A stretch of DNA of 12,083 nucleotides, from contig MU646402.1 in the NCBI GenBank assembly GCA_026770585.1, positions 393,485 to 405,567 of the forward strand, written 5' to 3'. This document shows, piece by piece, positions 9,901-12,083 of the stretch. This DNA comes from Baffinella frigidus (Eukaryota > Cryptophyceae > Cryptomonadales > Baffinellaceae). Below the pieces are notes generated by a model. That model had not been told where the DNA came from. It saw only the letters and a program-made list of their open reading frames with translations, and did no database searches. The stretch's first letter is position 1. Each line of letters starts with the position of its first letter. A program made the position numbers and the translations under genes.

Positions 9901-11857
9901 GGGCTCGACAAGGCAGTCACCTCGGACAGTTGGCTTCGGCGTCCGCGTGACCGGTCACGCGGACGTTCACGAGCCTGCCGGCGGGGCTGTTCCACGACCG
10001 TGGAAAGGTCCGACCAAGGTTCGACTCTTGCGTGCACCAACACCGGGCAGGCCCAGCATCAGAAAAATCTCGCAGACGCGTAAACCCTAAACCCTAAACC
10101 CTAAACCCTGAACCCTACACCCTAAACCCTAAACCCGTGTTCGACTCGCGAAAGACAAGCGCTGAAGCGCGTTTGGGAGACAATGATGTCTCTTATGCTT
10201 TCTGATTACATTTTGATCAACACTGTTATGCTGTGCTTCAGCCCTCCGCATCTCGCTTGCACCTGCACCGGGCTGGCTCAGCACTAGGGAAATCGCGCTG
10301 ACTCCTGAACCCTAAACCCTAAACCCCAAACCCCAAATCCTGAACAGGGTGCTGACACACGTGGACATACCGAGCAACTCGCTTGGGGGGGAGGGAGGCG
10401 TGACGCCTACCACTCGGAACACTACGGAGAACCACCTAAAGTCAATGATCGGATTTTTTCTTGGGAAAGACGGCAGAAGTGAGCAATTGTTGGTCACGTT
10501 ACCAGTCAGCAATTGTTGGTCACGTTACAAGTGAGCAATGGATGGTCACGTTGCACCGGACATCCGGGGCTGCGGTTCCTCGTAGAGCGCTGTGCAGAGA
10601 AGTTGGCCACCGAAAAATGGGAAAATGGGGAAATTGGAGCCATTTTGTCCACTTTTGAGAAATTCATGGAACTAAATTTCTCAAAAGTTGACAAAATGAC
10701 TCCAATTTCTCGATTTCCCATTATTTCCCGTGGCCAACTTCTCTGCACAGCGCTCTAGTGTCCCGAGTAGACCCTACACCCTAAACACGGTGCTGCCTGT
10801 TGATGCCTGAACCTAAATCTTAAACCTGACAGGGTGCTGACACACGTGGACATTTCGAGCAACTCCCTGGGAGAGGAGGGAGGTGTGGTGCTGCGCGACG
10901 CCCTTGAAGAGAATGACCAGGTGCATCCCCCAATTCAAATTTTCTTAGCAAACGTGTGCAGGATGCCGTGGAAACGTCGCGTGCTACATCACCCGCTCGG
11001 AACTCCACACGAGGCTATCCATGCGAACAGATTCATAAGTTAATTATTGGATTATTGCCCAGGAAACACGCCAAAAGTCAGCAGTTGATCACGTTTCCGT
11101 ACGGACATCCGTACGGAAACGTGACCATTTCCCCACAAATTTTAAAATGCCCTTTTATTATGTTCGCACGGATAGCCTCGTGTGGCTGTGGACCCCTGTC
11201 CCCGCGCGTGCACAACGTGTAGAGTCTAGTTTTCGTTGTTTGTTGCGGTTGGCCGAATGTCCACGTGGCTCACCTGGGCATATCACGTAGTACGGCGTGT
11301 GCACACGCCGTGCTAATCTCCGTACTACTCTCACAAAGCGTAGCGAGCTCTCAGCGTTCTCAACCCCAGGTTTGAGCCTCTCATCCAGTTGCTCGATATG
11401 CAACTTTCTGGGGGAGGAGGGAGGTGTGGTGCTGCGCGACGCCCTTGAAGAGAACGACCAGGTGCATCCCCCATTCAAATTGTGTGAGCAAACGTGTGCA
11501 GGACGCCGTGAAAACGTCTTTCCCCAGTCCACTAGCCACCTTTTAGCTCTGCCTCAATCGGGTTGGCTGACTGTTCTGGAGTTGACATGCTGGGTCTTTT
11601 TTCAAAAATTGTGCCCGGGTTGGGAAAAACATGTATTCGGAACGGACGTGGAAAGGACGAACCGTCGCATATAGTCGGGTCAGTACCTACCATTTAGTAC
11701 CACGAAACGAACCGTTGCGTCCTGAAATTCTGACGAATATCTTGCCGTGGAATTCTGAAATTCTGACTAATGACCTGTCGTGGAACGCACTTTTTCTCTC
11801 TGCAGGTTAAGACGCTGGATGTGCGGGTAAACAAGATCCCTCCCGAGATCTGCGCCG
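843..11857 (+). CDS. DRC5: DRC5/TCTE1-like dynein regulatory complex subunit (partial gene, 12 exons)
   Basis: Spliced gene; coding segments are 843-974, 1639-1703, 3095-3227, 4054-4140, 4442-4497, 4786-4849, 5112-5186, 6543-6596, 7872-7964, 9126-9169, 10833-10920 and 11806-11857. Seen: all introns are GT-AG and all junction phases agree, giving one open product of about 314 residues. Residues 1-44 hold YWKR and SWKQLFFEKTVEE; 66-110 hold NLPNLYAFSITYG and GMKYERSIFGMKL; about 111-314 are leucine-rich repeats of the ribonuclease-inhibitor type (LxxLxLxxNxIxxxG). Known: DRC5 (TCTE1, FAP155) is an LRR subunit of the nexin-dynein regulatory complex linking outer doublets in motile cilia, about 500 residues in mammals. 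Inferred: the N-terminal third and start codon lie left of the window. Several split codons (CG|G, CT|G, AG|G) are completed correctly across introns, which strongly supports the model. Another LRR protein of the same clan is possible, but the N-terminal block favours DRC5. Confidence 0.85.
988..1159. mobile_element. Foldback element with CCACGCAAGAGTGTAG ends
   Basis: CCACGCAAGAGTGTAGGGCA at 988-1007 is the inverted complement of the sequence ending at 1159 (TGCCCTACACTCTTGCGTGG). Inside it, 1100-1125 is a perfect 26-base palindrome centred on GAATTC. No ORF or clear target-site duplication. It begins 13 bases after the exon 1 donor, so it forms the front of intron 1. Confidence 0.65.
1202..1435 (+). 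repeat. Dispersed repeat, copy 1 of a 230-base segment
   Basis: CACTTAGCAGCCACC through CGTCGACTTTTGG matches 7111-7328 with scattered differences (for example both have GATGATGC, TTGCAGTTCATTTCAGGGTAAG, a poly-G run, and CTAGCTCTGCCTGACTC). The shared block includes the left end of a CTAGCTCTG element, so two repeat families are nested. Confidence 0.8.
1331..1464. mobile_element. MITE-like element, CTAGCTCTG family, at a copied exon 1 donor
   Basis: Ends CTAGCTCTGCCT (1331-1342) and AGGCAGAGCTAG (1453-1464) are perfect inverted repeats, with a looser inverted match further in. Flanks are AGGTT on the left and AGGAT on the right, then GCCACTCC. The exon 1 donor region reads CCAG|GTTGCCACTCC, so the element appears to sit in a copy of that junction with an AGGTT-type target duplication. 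Confidence 0.7.
1504..1637 (+). repeat. Telomere-like repeat before exon 2
   Basis: CCCTAAA and CCCTGAA units run up to the exon 2 acceptor (TGACCCAG). The usual long pyrimidine tract is replaced by repeat. Confidence 0.8.
1639..1703 (+). CDS. DRC5: Exon 2: linker before the LRR domain
   Basis: Acceptor TGACCCAG ends at 1638; donor GTGCAA starts at 1704. 65 bases, phase 0 in and phase 2 out: the last two bases CG are completed by the first G of exon 3 to give Arg. Product residues 45-65 include ALVKLLRTSQDYVYKLKI. The donor is weaker than the others (GTGCAA), but the split codon fits exon 3 exactly and reading through reaches a stop within telomere-like repeat. Confidence 0.78.
1704..3094 (+). 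repeat. Intron 2: higher-order repeat containing exon 3 acceptor copies
   Basis: The intron is made of CCTGCCTCCTGAACC units, telomere-like units and repeated copies of CAGGCAATTCGCGG followed by a variable length of exon 3. Copies with CAG begin at 1973, 2115, 2249, 2317, 2342, 2436, 2570, 2666, 2768 and 3041. The longest, 2768-2843, runs 76 bases, as far as SITY, before breaking off. No independent gene is seen. Confidence 0.85.
2768..2843 (+). pseudogene. Longest truncated copy of exon 3
   Basis: CAG at 2765-2767 then 76 bases matching exon 3 with a few substitutions (GCTGACGGGG, TACTCC). It would read QFAAHADGALLFDNLPN then LYSFSITY, then falls into CCCTCAA repeat with no donor. A cryptic acceptor here would give an in-frame start but no exon end. 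Confidence 0.8.
3095..3227 (+). CDS. DRC5: Exon 3: conserved block NLPNLYAFSITYG ... ERSIFGMKLA
   Basis: Acceptor ATGCAG ends at 3094; donor GTACCC starts at 3228. 133 bases; the first G finishes the Arg codon of exon 2, then 44 whole codons (residues 67-110). It holds FDNLPNLYAFSITYG and NVGMKYERSIFGMKL, a diagnostic stretch for DRC5-type proteins. This is the only full-length copy among eleven occurrences of its 5' end; the others at 1973, 2115, 2249, 2317, 2342, 2436, 2570, 2666, 2768 and 3041 break off into repeat. Base composition is GC-rich and sharply unlike the surrounding CCCTAAA-type sequence. Confidence 0.88.
3369..3410 (+). pseudogene. Copy of exon 3 3' end with donor
   Basis: Matches the part of exon 3 encoding GMKYERSIFGMKLA, here GMKHERSVFGVQLA, and keeps the donor GTACCC at 3411. 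It has no matching acceptor. Replacements are mostly conservative, which may mean a recent copy or past selection. Confidence 0.75.
3466..3575 (-). repeat. Telomere-like repeat in reverse orientation
   Basis: CAGGGTT, CATGGTT and CAGGGCT units, that is GGGTTCA on the + strand, opposite in orientation to most arrays in this window. Next to it is the pyrimidine tract at 3585-3663. Confidence 0.8.
3585..3663 (+). repeat. CTT/TCC triplet microsatellite
   Basis: (TTC)n then (TCC)n, all pyrimidine on the sense strand. It lies in intron 3, more than 350 bases before the acceptor, so it is unlikely to be the pyrimidine tract of exon 4. It is a candidate for triplex formation. Confidence 0.9.
3760..4050 (+). 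repeat. AATCAAAT-type repeats with two exon 4 acceptor copies
   Basis: ACTCAAATCAAATCAAATCG-type blocks occur three times (3803, 3950 and 4031 regions), each followed by (C/T)AGGACGCGGAGTT. The first two, at 3827-3840 and 3971-3994, lead into short exon 4 fragments; the third is the real acceptor. In the second the AG is preceded by T (TAG). Confidence 0.78.
4054..4140 (+). CDS. DRC5: Exon 4: leucine-rich repeat
   Basis: Acceptor AAATCGCAG ends at 4053; donor GTGCCT starts at 4141. 87 bases, phase 0 to 0, residues 111-139. It encodes DAEFLSQQLPRSETL followed by TTLVLNENILDDEK, matching the LRR pattern LxxLxLxxNxIxD. A 5'-end copy lies at 3827-3840 and another at 3971-3994; a 3'-end copy with its own donor lies at 4246-4288. 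Confidence 0.86.
4246..4288 (+). pseudogene. Copy of exon 4 3' end with donor
   Basis: CACGACCCTCGTCCTCAACG then CTCCTCGACGACGAAAAG|GTGCCCTTTCGCC repeats the end of exon 4 and its donor with few changes. It sits 105 bases after the real donor and could serve as a competing 5' splice site only if an upstream acceptor were used. Confidence 0.8.
4442..4497 (+). CDS. DRC5: Exon 5: leucine-rich repeat, first half
   Basis: Acceptor GTTGACAG ends at 4441; donor GTAAGC, a strong consensus, starts at 4498. 56 bases, phase 0 in and 2 out, residues 140-157 (VRRLVVGLRDNMTITSLD). The final CT joins G of exon 6 to make Leu, giving TSLDL|SHNKI, a textbook LRR core split by the intron. Confidence 0.86.
4498..4785 (+). 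repeat. Intron 5, built almost wholly of telomere-like repeat
   Basis: From the donor GTAAGCCC to the acceptor ACACCAG the 288 bases are nearly all CCCTAAA, CCCCAAA, CCCTACA and ACACTAA units. The repeat begins within 10 bases of the donor and reaches the acceptor AG. No other sequence is present. Confidence 0.9.
4786..4849 (+). CDS. DRC5: Exon 6: leucine-rich repeat, second half
   Basis: Acceptor ACACCAG ends at 4785 directly after telomere-like repeat; donor GTAAAG starts at 4850. 64 bases: one base to complete Leu, then 21 codons (residues 159-179), SHNKISDRGSRALCKCLGKD then S. It completes the LRR begun in exon 5. The asparagine and isoleucine of the LxxNxI motif are both present. Confidence 0.86.
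4980..5100 (+). repeat. Two diverged direct repeats in intron 6
   Basis: AAACGGGGGCAATGCCAGCA... (4983-5023) and AAACGGGGGTGATGTCAGCA... (5061-5100) each continue with GGGTTTTT and AACGGGGG. They form a tandem pair just before the exon 7 acceptor. Confidence 0.75.
5112..5186 (+). CDS. DRC5: Exon 7: leucine-rich repeat
   Basis: Acceptor TTGAACAG ends at 5111; donor GTTCAT starts at 5187. 75 bases, phase 0 to 0, residues 180-204: VISTLSLCDNHIHSEGGKFL then GRALQ. Canonical LRR (LxLxxNxIxxEGGxxLxxAL). At least four copies of its 3' end and donor follow in the next intron (5268-5293, 5444-5481, 5681-5690 and 5851-5926), so this copy was chosen because only it has the full LRR and a usable phase 0 acceptor. 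Confidence 0.85.
5444..5481 (+). pseudogene. Copy of exon 7 3' end with donor
   Basis: ATTCTGAGGGCGGGAAATTC then TTCGGCCGCGCCCTCCAG|GTTCAT repeats the last 38 bases of exon 7 and the donor. It encodes the SEGGKFLGRALQ region with changes. It is the longest of the downstream copies. Confidence 0.8.
5861..5908. other. 48-base insertion splitting an exon 7 copy
   Basis: The exon 7 end fragment GGAAGTTCCT at 5851-5860 resumes as CCTCGGCCGCGCC at 5908. The 48 intervening bases contain AAGTCAAC and ATGTCAACTTTAG. A CCT is repeated at both joints. It may be an insertion or a rearrangement. Confidence 0.55.
6240..6540 (+). repeat. Telomere-like repeat before exon 8
   Basis: CCATAAA, CCCTACA and CCCTAAA units run up to the exon 8 acceptor (CCCCGACGCAG). 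No gene is seen. Confidence 0.85.
6543..6596 (+). CDS. DRC5: Exon 8: leucine-rich repeat core
   Basis: Acceptor CCCGACGCAG ends at 6542; donor GTGCTT starts at 6597. 54 bases, phase 0 to 0, residues 205-222: SNLALVDLNIRLNRLGEK. Joined to exon 9 it reads LNRLGEK|GGCYIFEGL, the expected continuation of a ribonuclease-inhibitor-type LRR. A 3'-half copy with a similar donor lies at 6723-6753. Confidence 0.86.
6659..6720 (+). mobile_element. Half copy (one arm) of the TAGAGCGCTGTGC foldback element
   Basis: TAGAGCGCTGTGCCGAGAAG onward matches the left arm of the complete element at 10583-10757. The other arm is absent. It ends at TTTT and runs straight into the exon 8 copy at 6723. Confidence 0.75.
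6723..6753 (+). pseudogene. Copy of exon 8 3' half with donor
   Basis: CAACATCCGGCTGAACCGCC, then GCGGCGAAAAG|GTGC repeats the end of exon 8 and the donor with two base changes. It starts right at the end of the foldback arm. Confidence 0.78.
6761..6899. mobile_element. MITE-like element, CCACTTAGCAGC family
   Basis: CCACTTAGCAGC at 6761-6772 and GCTGCTAAGTGG at 6888-6899 are perfect inverted ends. 139 bases without an ORF. Further single ends of the family lie at 7043-7057 and 7110. I see no clear target-site duplication. Confidence 0.7.
7110..7348. mobile_element. Composite repeat: CCACTTAGCAGC element holding a CTAGCTCTG end
   Basis: Left end CCACTTAGCAGCCACC; right end GGTGGCTGGTGAGTGG is its imperfect inverted complement. 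The block 7111-7328 is the second copy of 1202-1435, poly-G run (7216-7229) and CTAGCTCTGCCTGAC (7236) included. Confidence 0.7.
7415..7860 (+). repeat. Scattered GTTGCTTTACA repeats with exon 9 acceptor copies
   Basis: (G/C)TTGCTTTACA-like words followed by CACxxCxCC occur at about 7422, 7450, 7474, 7788, 7815 and 7842. Exon 9 start fragments after CAG lie at 7583-7602 and 7764-7782. No other gene is seen in this 450-base stretch. Confidence 0.7.
7872..7964 (+). CDS. DRC5: Exon 9: leucine-rich repeat
   Basis: Acceptor CTTGACAG ends at 7871; donor GTTCTA starts at 7965 and runs straight into CCCTAAA repeats. 93 bases, phase 0 to 0, residues 223-253, beginning GGCYIFEGLKSNGAL and ending INVSGNGLGDGSGQ. 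It spans the end of one LRR and the core of the next. Copies of its first 20 or so bases with an upstream CAG lie at 7583-7602 and 7764-7782. Confidence 0.86.
7966..8275 (+). repeat. Telomere-like array, C-strand, left arm of large foldback
   Basis: Starts as the most perfect (CCCTAAA)n run in the window, then CCCTCCCTTAA-type variants, then CCCTAAA again. It begins six bases after the exon 9 donor. The variant section 8063-8185 is inverted at 8323-8445. Confidence 0.9.
8323..8445 (-). repeat. Telomere-like array, G-strand, right arm of large foldback
   Basis: TTTAGGG, TTGAGGG and GAGGGAGGG units. Read in reverse complement, the order of variants (CTCCCTTAACC, CTCCATCAACC, CTCCCTGAACC, ATCCTCCCTTATCC) follows that in 8063-8185 almost base for base, so it is an inverted duplication, not two independent arrays. 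Confidence 0.85.
8446..8817. other. Intron 9 interior, no gene seen
   Basis: Unique-looking sequence apart from 8617-8649, which is repeated in inverted orientation at about 11697-11729 (GTACCACGAAACGAA...GCGTCCTGAAAT). No ORF, exon copy or RNA gene recognised. Confidence 0.55.
8818..8985. mobile_element. MITE-like foldback, TAGAGCGTTTGC family
   Basis: Arms of about 54 bases: TAGAGCGTTTGCTGTAATTG and on, against the inverted end ...CAATTACCGCAAACGCTCTA, with few mismatches. 168 bases, no ORF. Its outer TA on each side would fit TA-targeting elements of the Tc1/mariner type, but the ends alone do not prove this. It splits a duplicated copy of the exon 10 upstream region. Confidence 0.78.
9002..9037 (+). 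pseudogene. Copy of exon 10 start with a destroyed acceptor
   Basis: GGCATGGGGAGGCGGTGCGG then GTGATGGCTGCGATGC repeats the acceptor region and first 31 bases of exon 10, with CAG changed to CAT. The upstream context (TTCTGAGAATGGTG) also matches that of the real exon (TTCTGGGAATGGTG at 9087-9100). Confidence 0.82.
9126..9169 (+). CDS. DRC5: Exon 10: leucine-rich repeat tail (44 bases)
   Basis: Acceptor CTCTGGCAG ends at 9125; donor GTTGCG starts at 9170. Phase 0 in, 2 out; residues 254-267, GEAVRVMAAMLRVN, with AG left over to join G of exon 11 as Arg. It follows the GLGDGSGQ of exon 9 as the helical half of an LRR. A copy of its acceptor side lies at 9002-9037, where the AG has become AT. 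Confidence 0.82.
9421..9443 (+). pseudogene. Copy of exon 1 3' end joined to a CTAGCTCTG-family end
   Basis: AAAACTTCGACGGAAGCGAC then CAG|GTT matches the end of exon 1 (encoding ENFDGSDQ) 8.5 kb from that exon. It is followed at 9447 by CTGGCTCTGTCTGAC, a variant of the CTAGCTCTGCCTGAC element end. Confidence 0.72.
9473..9550. repeat. Inverted repeat (hairpin)
   Basis: TTGCCTAGGACCTCCTACCG... (9473-9501) pairs with ...CGGTAGGAGATCCTAGGCAA (9522-9550), two short mismatches at the centre of the arms, 20-base loop. No target-site duplication seen. Confidence 0.8.
9720..9862. repeat. Foldback with a central 26-base palindrome
   Basis: 9754-9779 is a perfect palindrome centred on CATATG. Outside it, GCGAGGGGGCAAATGGATC (9722-9740) pairs with GATCCGTTTGCCCCCTCGC (9837-9855), so the hairpin extends outward with a lopsided inner part. 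Confidence 0.72.
9940..9965. repeat. Perfect 26-base palindrome
   Basis: CGTCCGCGTGACC followed by its exact inverted complement, centred on ACCGGT. It stands alone between the 9720-9862 foldback and the repeats at 10018. Confidence 0.85.
10018..10345 (+). repeat. Diverged direct repeat with telomere-like blocks
   Basis: 10029-10080 (TTGCGTGCACCAACACCGGG and on) and 10254-10302 (CTTGCACCTGCACCGGGCTG and on) are diverged copies, both running into CCCTAAA units (10081-10135 and 10303-10345). The second block ends at an exon 11-type acceptor. No gene is seen. Confidence 0.68.
10348..10398 (+). pseudogene. Left copy of exon 11
   Basis: GGTGCTGACACACGTGGACA and on matches exon 11 with an intact CAG acceptor in the right phase. 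It would read VLTHVDIPSNSLGGEGGV. Homology then jumps to sequence equivalent to about 10993 onward, so about 110 bases including the helical half and donor have been deleted. Confidence 0.8.
10478..10555 (+). repeat. Three tandem copies of a 26-base unit
   Basis: AGTGAGCAATTGTTGGTCAC-type units start at 10478, 10504 and 10530. A single related unit (AGTCAGCAGTTGATCACG) is at about 11077, in the matching place after the middle exon 11 copy, so the tripling happened after the exon duplication. Confidence 0.82.
10583..10757. mobile_element. MITE-like foldback, TAGAGCGCTGTGC family, complete
   Basis: Left arm from TAGAGCGCTGTGCAGAGAAG and right arm ending CTTCTCTGCACAGCGCTCTA pair over about 80 bases with small indels, loop near 10664-10675. 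175 bases, no credible coding content (the open frames across it mirror each other). One arm of the same family lies at 6659-6720. Confidence 0.82.
10833..10920 (+). CDS. DRC5: Exon 11: leucine-rich repeat (middle copy of three)
   Basis: Acceptor CCTGACAG ends at 10832; donor GTGCAT starts at 10921. One base completes Arg from exon 10, then 29 codons (residues 269-297): VLTHVDISSNSLGEEGG then VVLRDALEENDQ. It is a full LRR of the expected 28-29 residues. Related copies at 10348-10398 and 11406-11461 each lack one half: the left copy has a good acceptor but loses the helical half and its donor, while the right copy has lost the LxxVDI strand. Confidence 0.86.
11087..11126. repeat. Perfect-arm hairpin GATCACGTTTCCGTACGGA
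   Basis: GATCACGTTTCCGTACGGA (11087-11105) is followed after two bases by its inverted complement ending GTGACC, with one G-T type mismatch at the outer end. It lies in intron 11. Confidence 0.75.
11406..11461 (+). pseudogene. Right copy of exon 11 with donor
   Basis: From TTCTGGGGGAGGAGGGAGGT through GACCAG|GTGCATCC it matches the second half of exon 11 and about 55 bases of following intron. It reads GEEGGVVLRDALEENDQ, identical to the real exon. The strand half (LTHVDI) is missing and replaced by unrelated sequence. Confidence 0.8.
11518..11805. other. Intron 11 end, no gene seen
   Basis: Contains a TAGCTCTGCCTCAATCG word at 11546 resembling a CTAGCTCTG-family end, the inverted copy (about 11697-11729) of 8617-8649, and a small duplication (CTGAAATTCTGACGAAT and CTGAAATTCTGACTAAT). 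It ends with a true pyrimidine tract before exon 12. Confidence 0.6.
11806..11857 (+). CDS. DRC5: Exon 12: last LRR seen; 3' end uncertain
   Basis: Acceptor TTTTTCTCTCTGCAG, the only one here with a classical pyrimidine tract, ends at 11805. Phase 0; VKTLDVRVNKIPPEICA matches an LRR strand and loop. Two ends are possible. A donor GTCCGC at 11858 would end the exon at 11857 in phase 1, with the rest beyond the window. Otherwise the frame stays open through telomere-like sequence to TGA at 11902-11904, adding about 15 low-complexity residues (GPPLHHKPETRNPKP). The second would make this the C-terminal exon. I prefer neither strongly. Confidence 0.75.
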
Positions 11858-11865
11858 GTCCGCCC

Positions 11866-11945
11866 CTACACCATAAACCTGAAACCCGAAACCCGAAACC
11901 CTGAAACTAAGCCCAAAATCCTTCCTAACCCTTAAACCCTTACCT
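11866..11945 (+). repeat. Short telomere-like tract after exon 12
   Basis: CCATAAA, CCTGAAA, CCCGAAA and CCCTTAAA units begin immediately after exon 12. The frame of exon 12 stays open through it to TGA at 11902-11904. Confidence 0.75.
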
Positions 11946-11954
11946 CGTGTGAGT

Positions 11955-12002
11955 TTGATGAGTGAGAGAACGAGAGAGCGTGATTGAGCGAAAGAGACAG
12001 AC

Positions 12003-12061
<59 letters not shown>

Positions 12062-12083
12062 GACAGACAGAGAGAGAGAGAGA
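11955..12083 (+). repeat. GA / GACA microsatellite at window edge
   Basis: GAGAGA and GACAGACA units reach the last base, so the true right limit is unknown. All purine-rich on the sense strand. Confidence 0.9.

Noticed and set aside
10010-10035. GGTTCGACTC resembling a tRNA B box (tRNA or SINE head)
   Set aside because: No matching A box at the right distance and no cloverleaf could be drawn; the word recurs as part of a diverged direct repeat near 10137.
9638-10090. 150-codon open frame on the + strand
   Set aside because: It crosses a palindrome and a foldback, has no recognisable motif, its composition follows the repeats, and it lies inside intron 10 with open mirror frames on the other strand.
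10506-10758. Overlapping open frames on both strands
   Set aside because: Both come from the arms of the foldback element 10583-10757, which mirror each other.
11158-11532. 124-codon open frame on the minus strand
   Set aside because: It is the antisense shadow of an exon 11 copy and GC-rich intron; no motif is recognisable.

Overview
The window is nuclear eukaryotic DNA. It holds one recognisable gene on the + strand, cut into twelve short exons (44 to 133 bases) by eleven GT-AG introns (262 to 1663 bases). Every splice junction keeps the reading frame. The exons join, with phases 0,2,0,0,2,0,0,0,0,2,0, into a stretch of about 314 residues that reads as a tctex1-type leucine-rich-repeat protein: an N-terminal aromatic/basic block (YWKRCASDLFQNC, then HSWKQLFFEKTVEEAL), a linker block (FDNLPNLYAFSITYG, then NVGMKYERSIFGMKL), and about seven ribonuclease-inhibitor-like leucine-rich repeats. 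This layout matches DRC5/TCTE1 (FAP155), a subunit of the nexin-dynein regulatory complex of motile cilia. The window starts inside the gene: the N-terminal part expected from the family lies to the left. The 3' end is either just after exon 12 or beyond the right edge.

Organism: the DRC5 gene implies a lineage with a motile cilium. The introns are filled with perfect and degenerate CCCTAAA units, the C-strand of the TTTAGGG telomere type found in plants, green algae, cryptomonads and alveolates. Canonical splice sites throughout argue against a core dinoflagellate. A ciliated alga or alveolate (for example a chromerid) is my guess, with low confidence.

Layout. 1-842: intron upstream of exon 1, with telomere-like repeats, three degraded copies of exon 1 and a foldback element. 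843-974 exon 1; 1639-1703 exon 2; 1704-3094 an intron built from repeated copies of the exon 3 acceptor; 3095-3227 exon 3; 4054-4140 exon 4; 4442-4497 exon 5; 4498-4785 an intron made almost wholly of telomere-like repeat; 4786-4849 exon 6; 5112-5186 exon 7; 5187-6542 an intron with repeated copies of the exon 7 donor; 6543-6596 exon 8; 7872-7964 exon 9; 9126-9169 exon 10; 10833-10920 exon 11 with two extra copies on either side; 11806-11857 exon 12; then repeats to the edge.

The striking feature is not a second gene but the intron architecture. Nearly every exon has one or more partial, decaying copies of its own edge, splice site included, in the neighbouring intron. The introns also carry several families of short foldback (MITE-like) elements and a large inverted duplication of telomere-like sequence. 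I see no convincing minus-strand gene, tRNA, rRNA, CRISPR array or bacterial-type signal.
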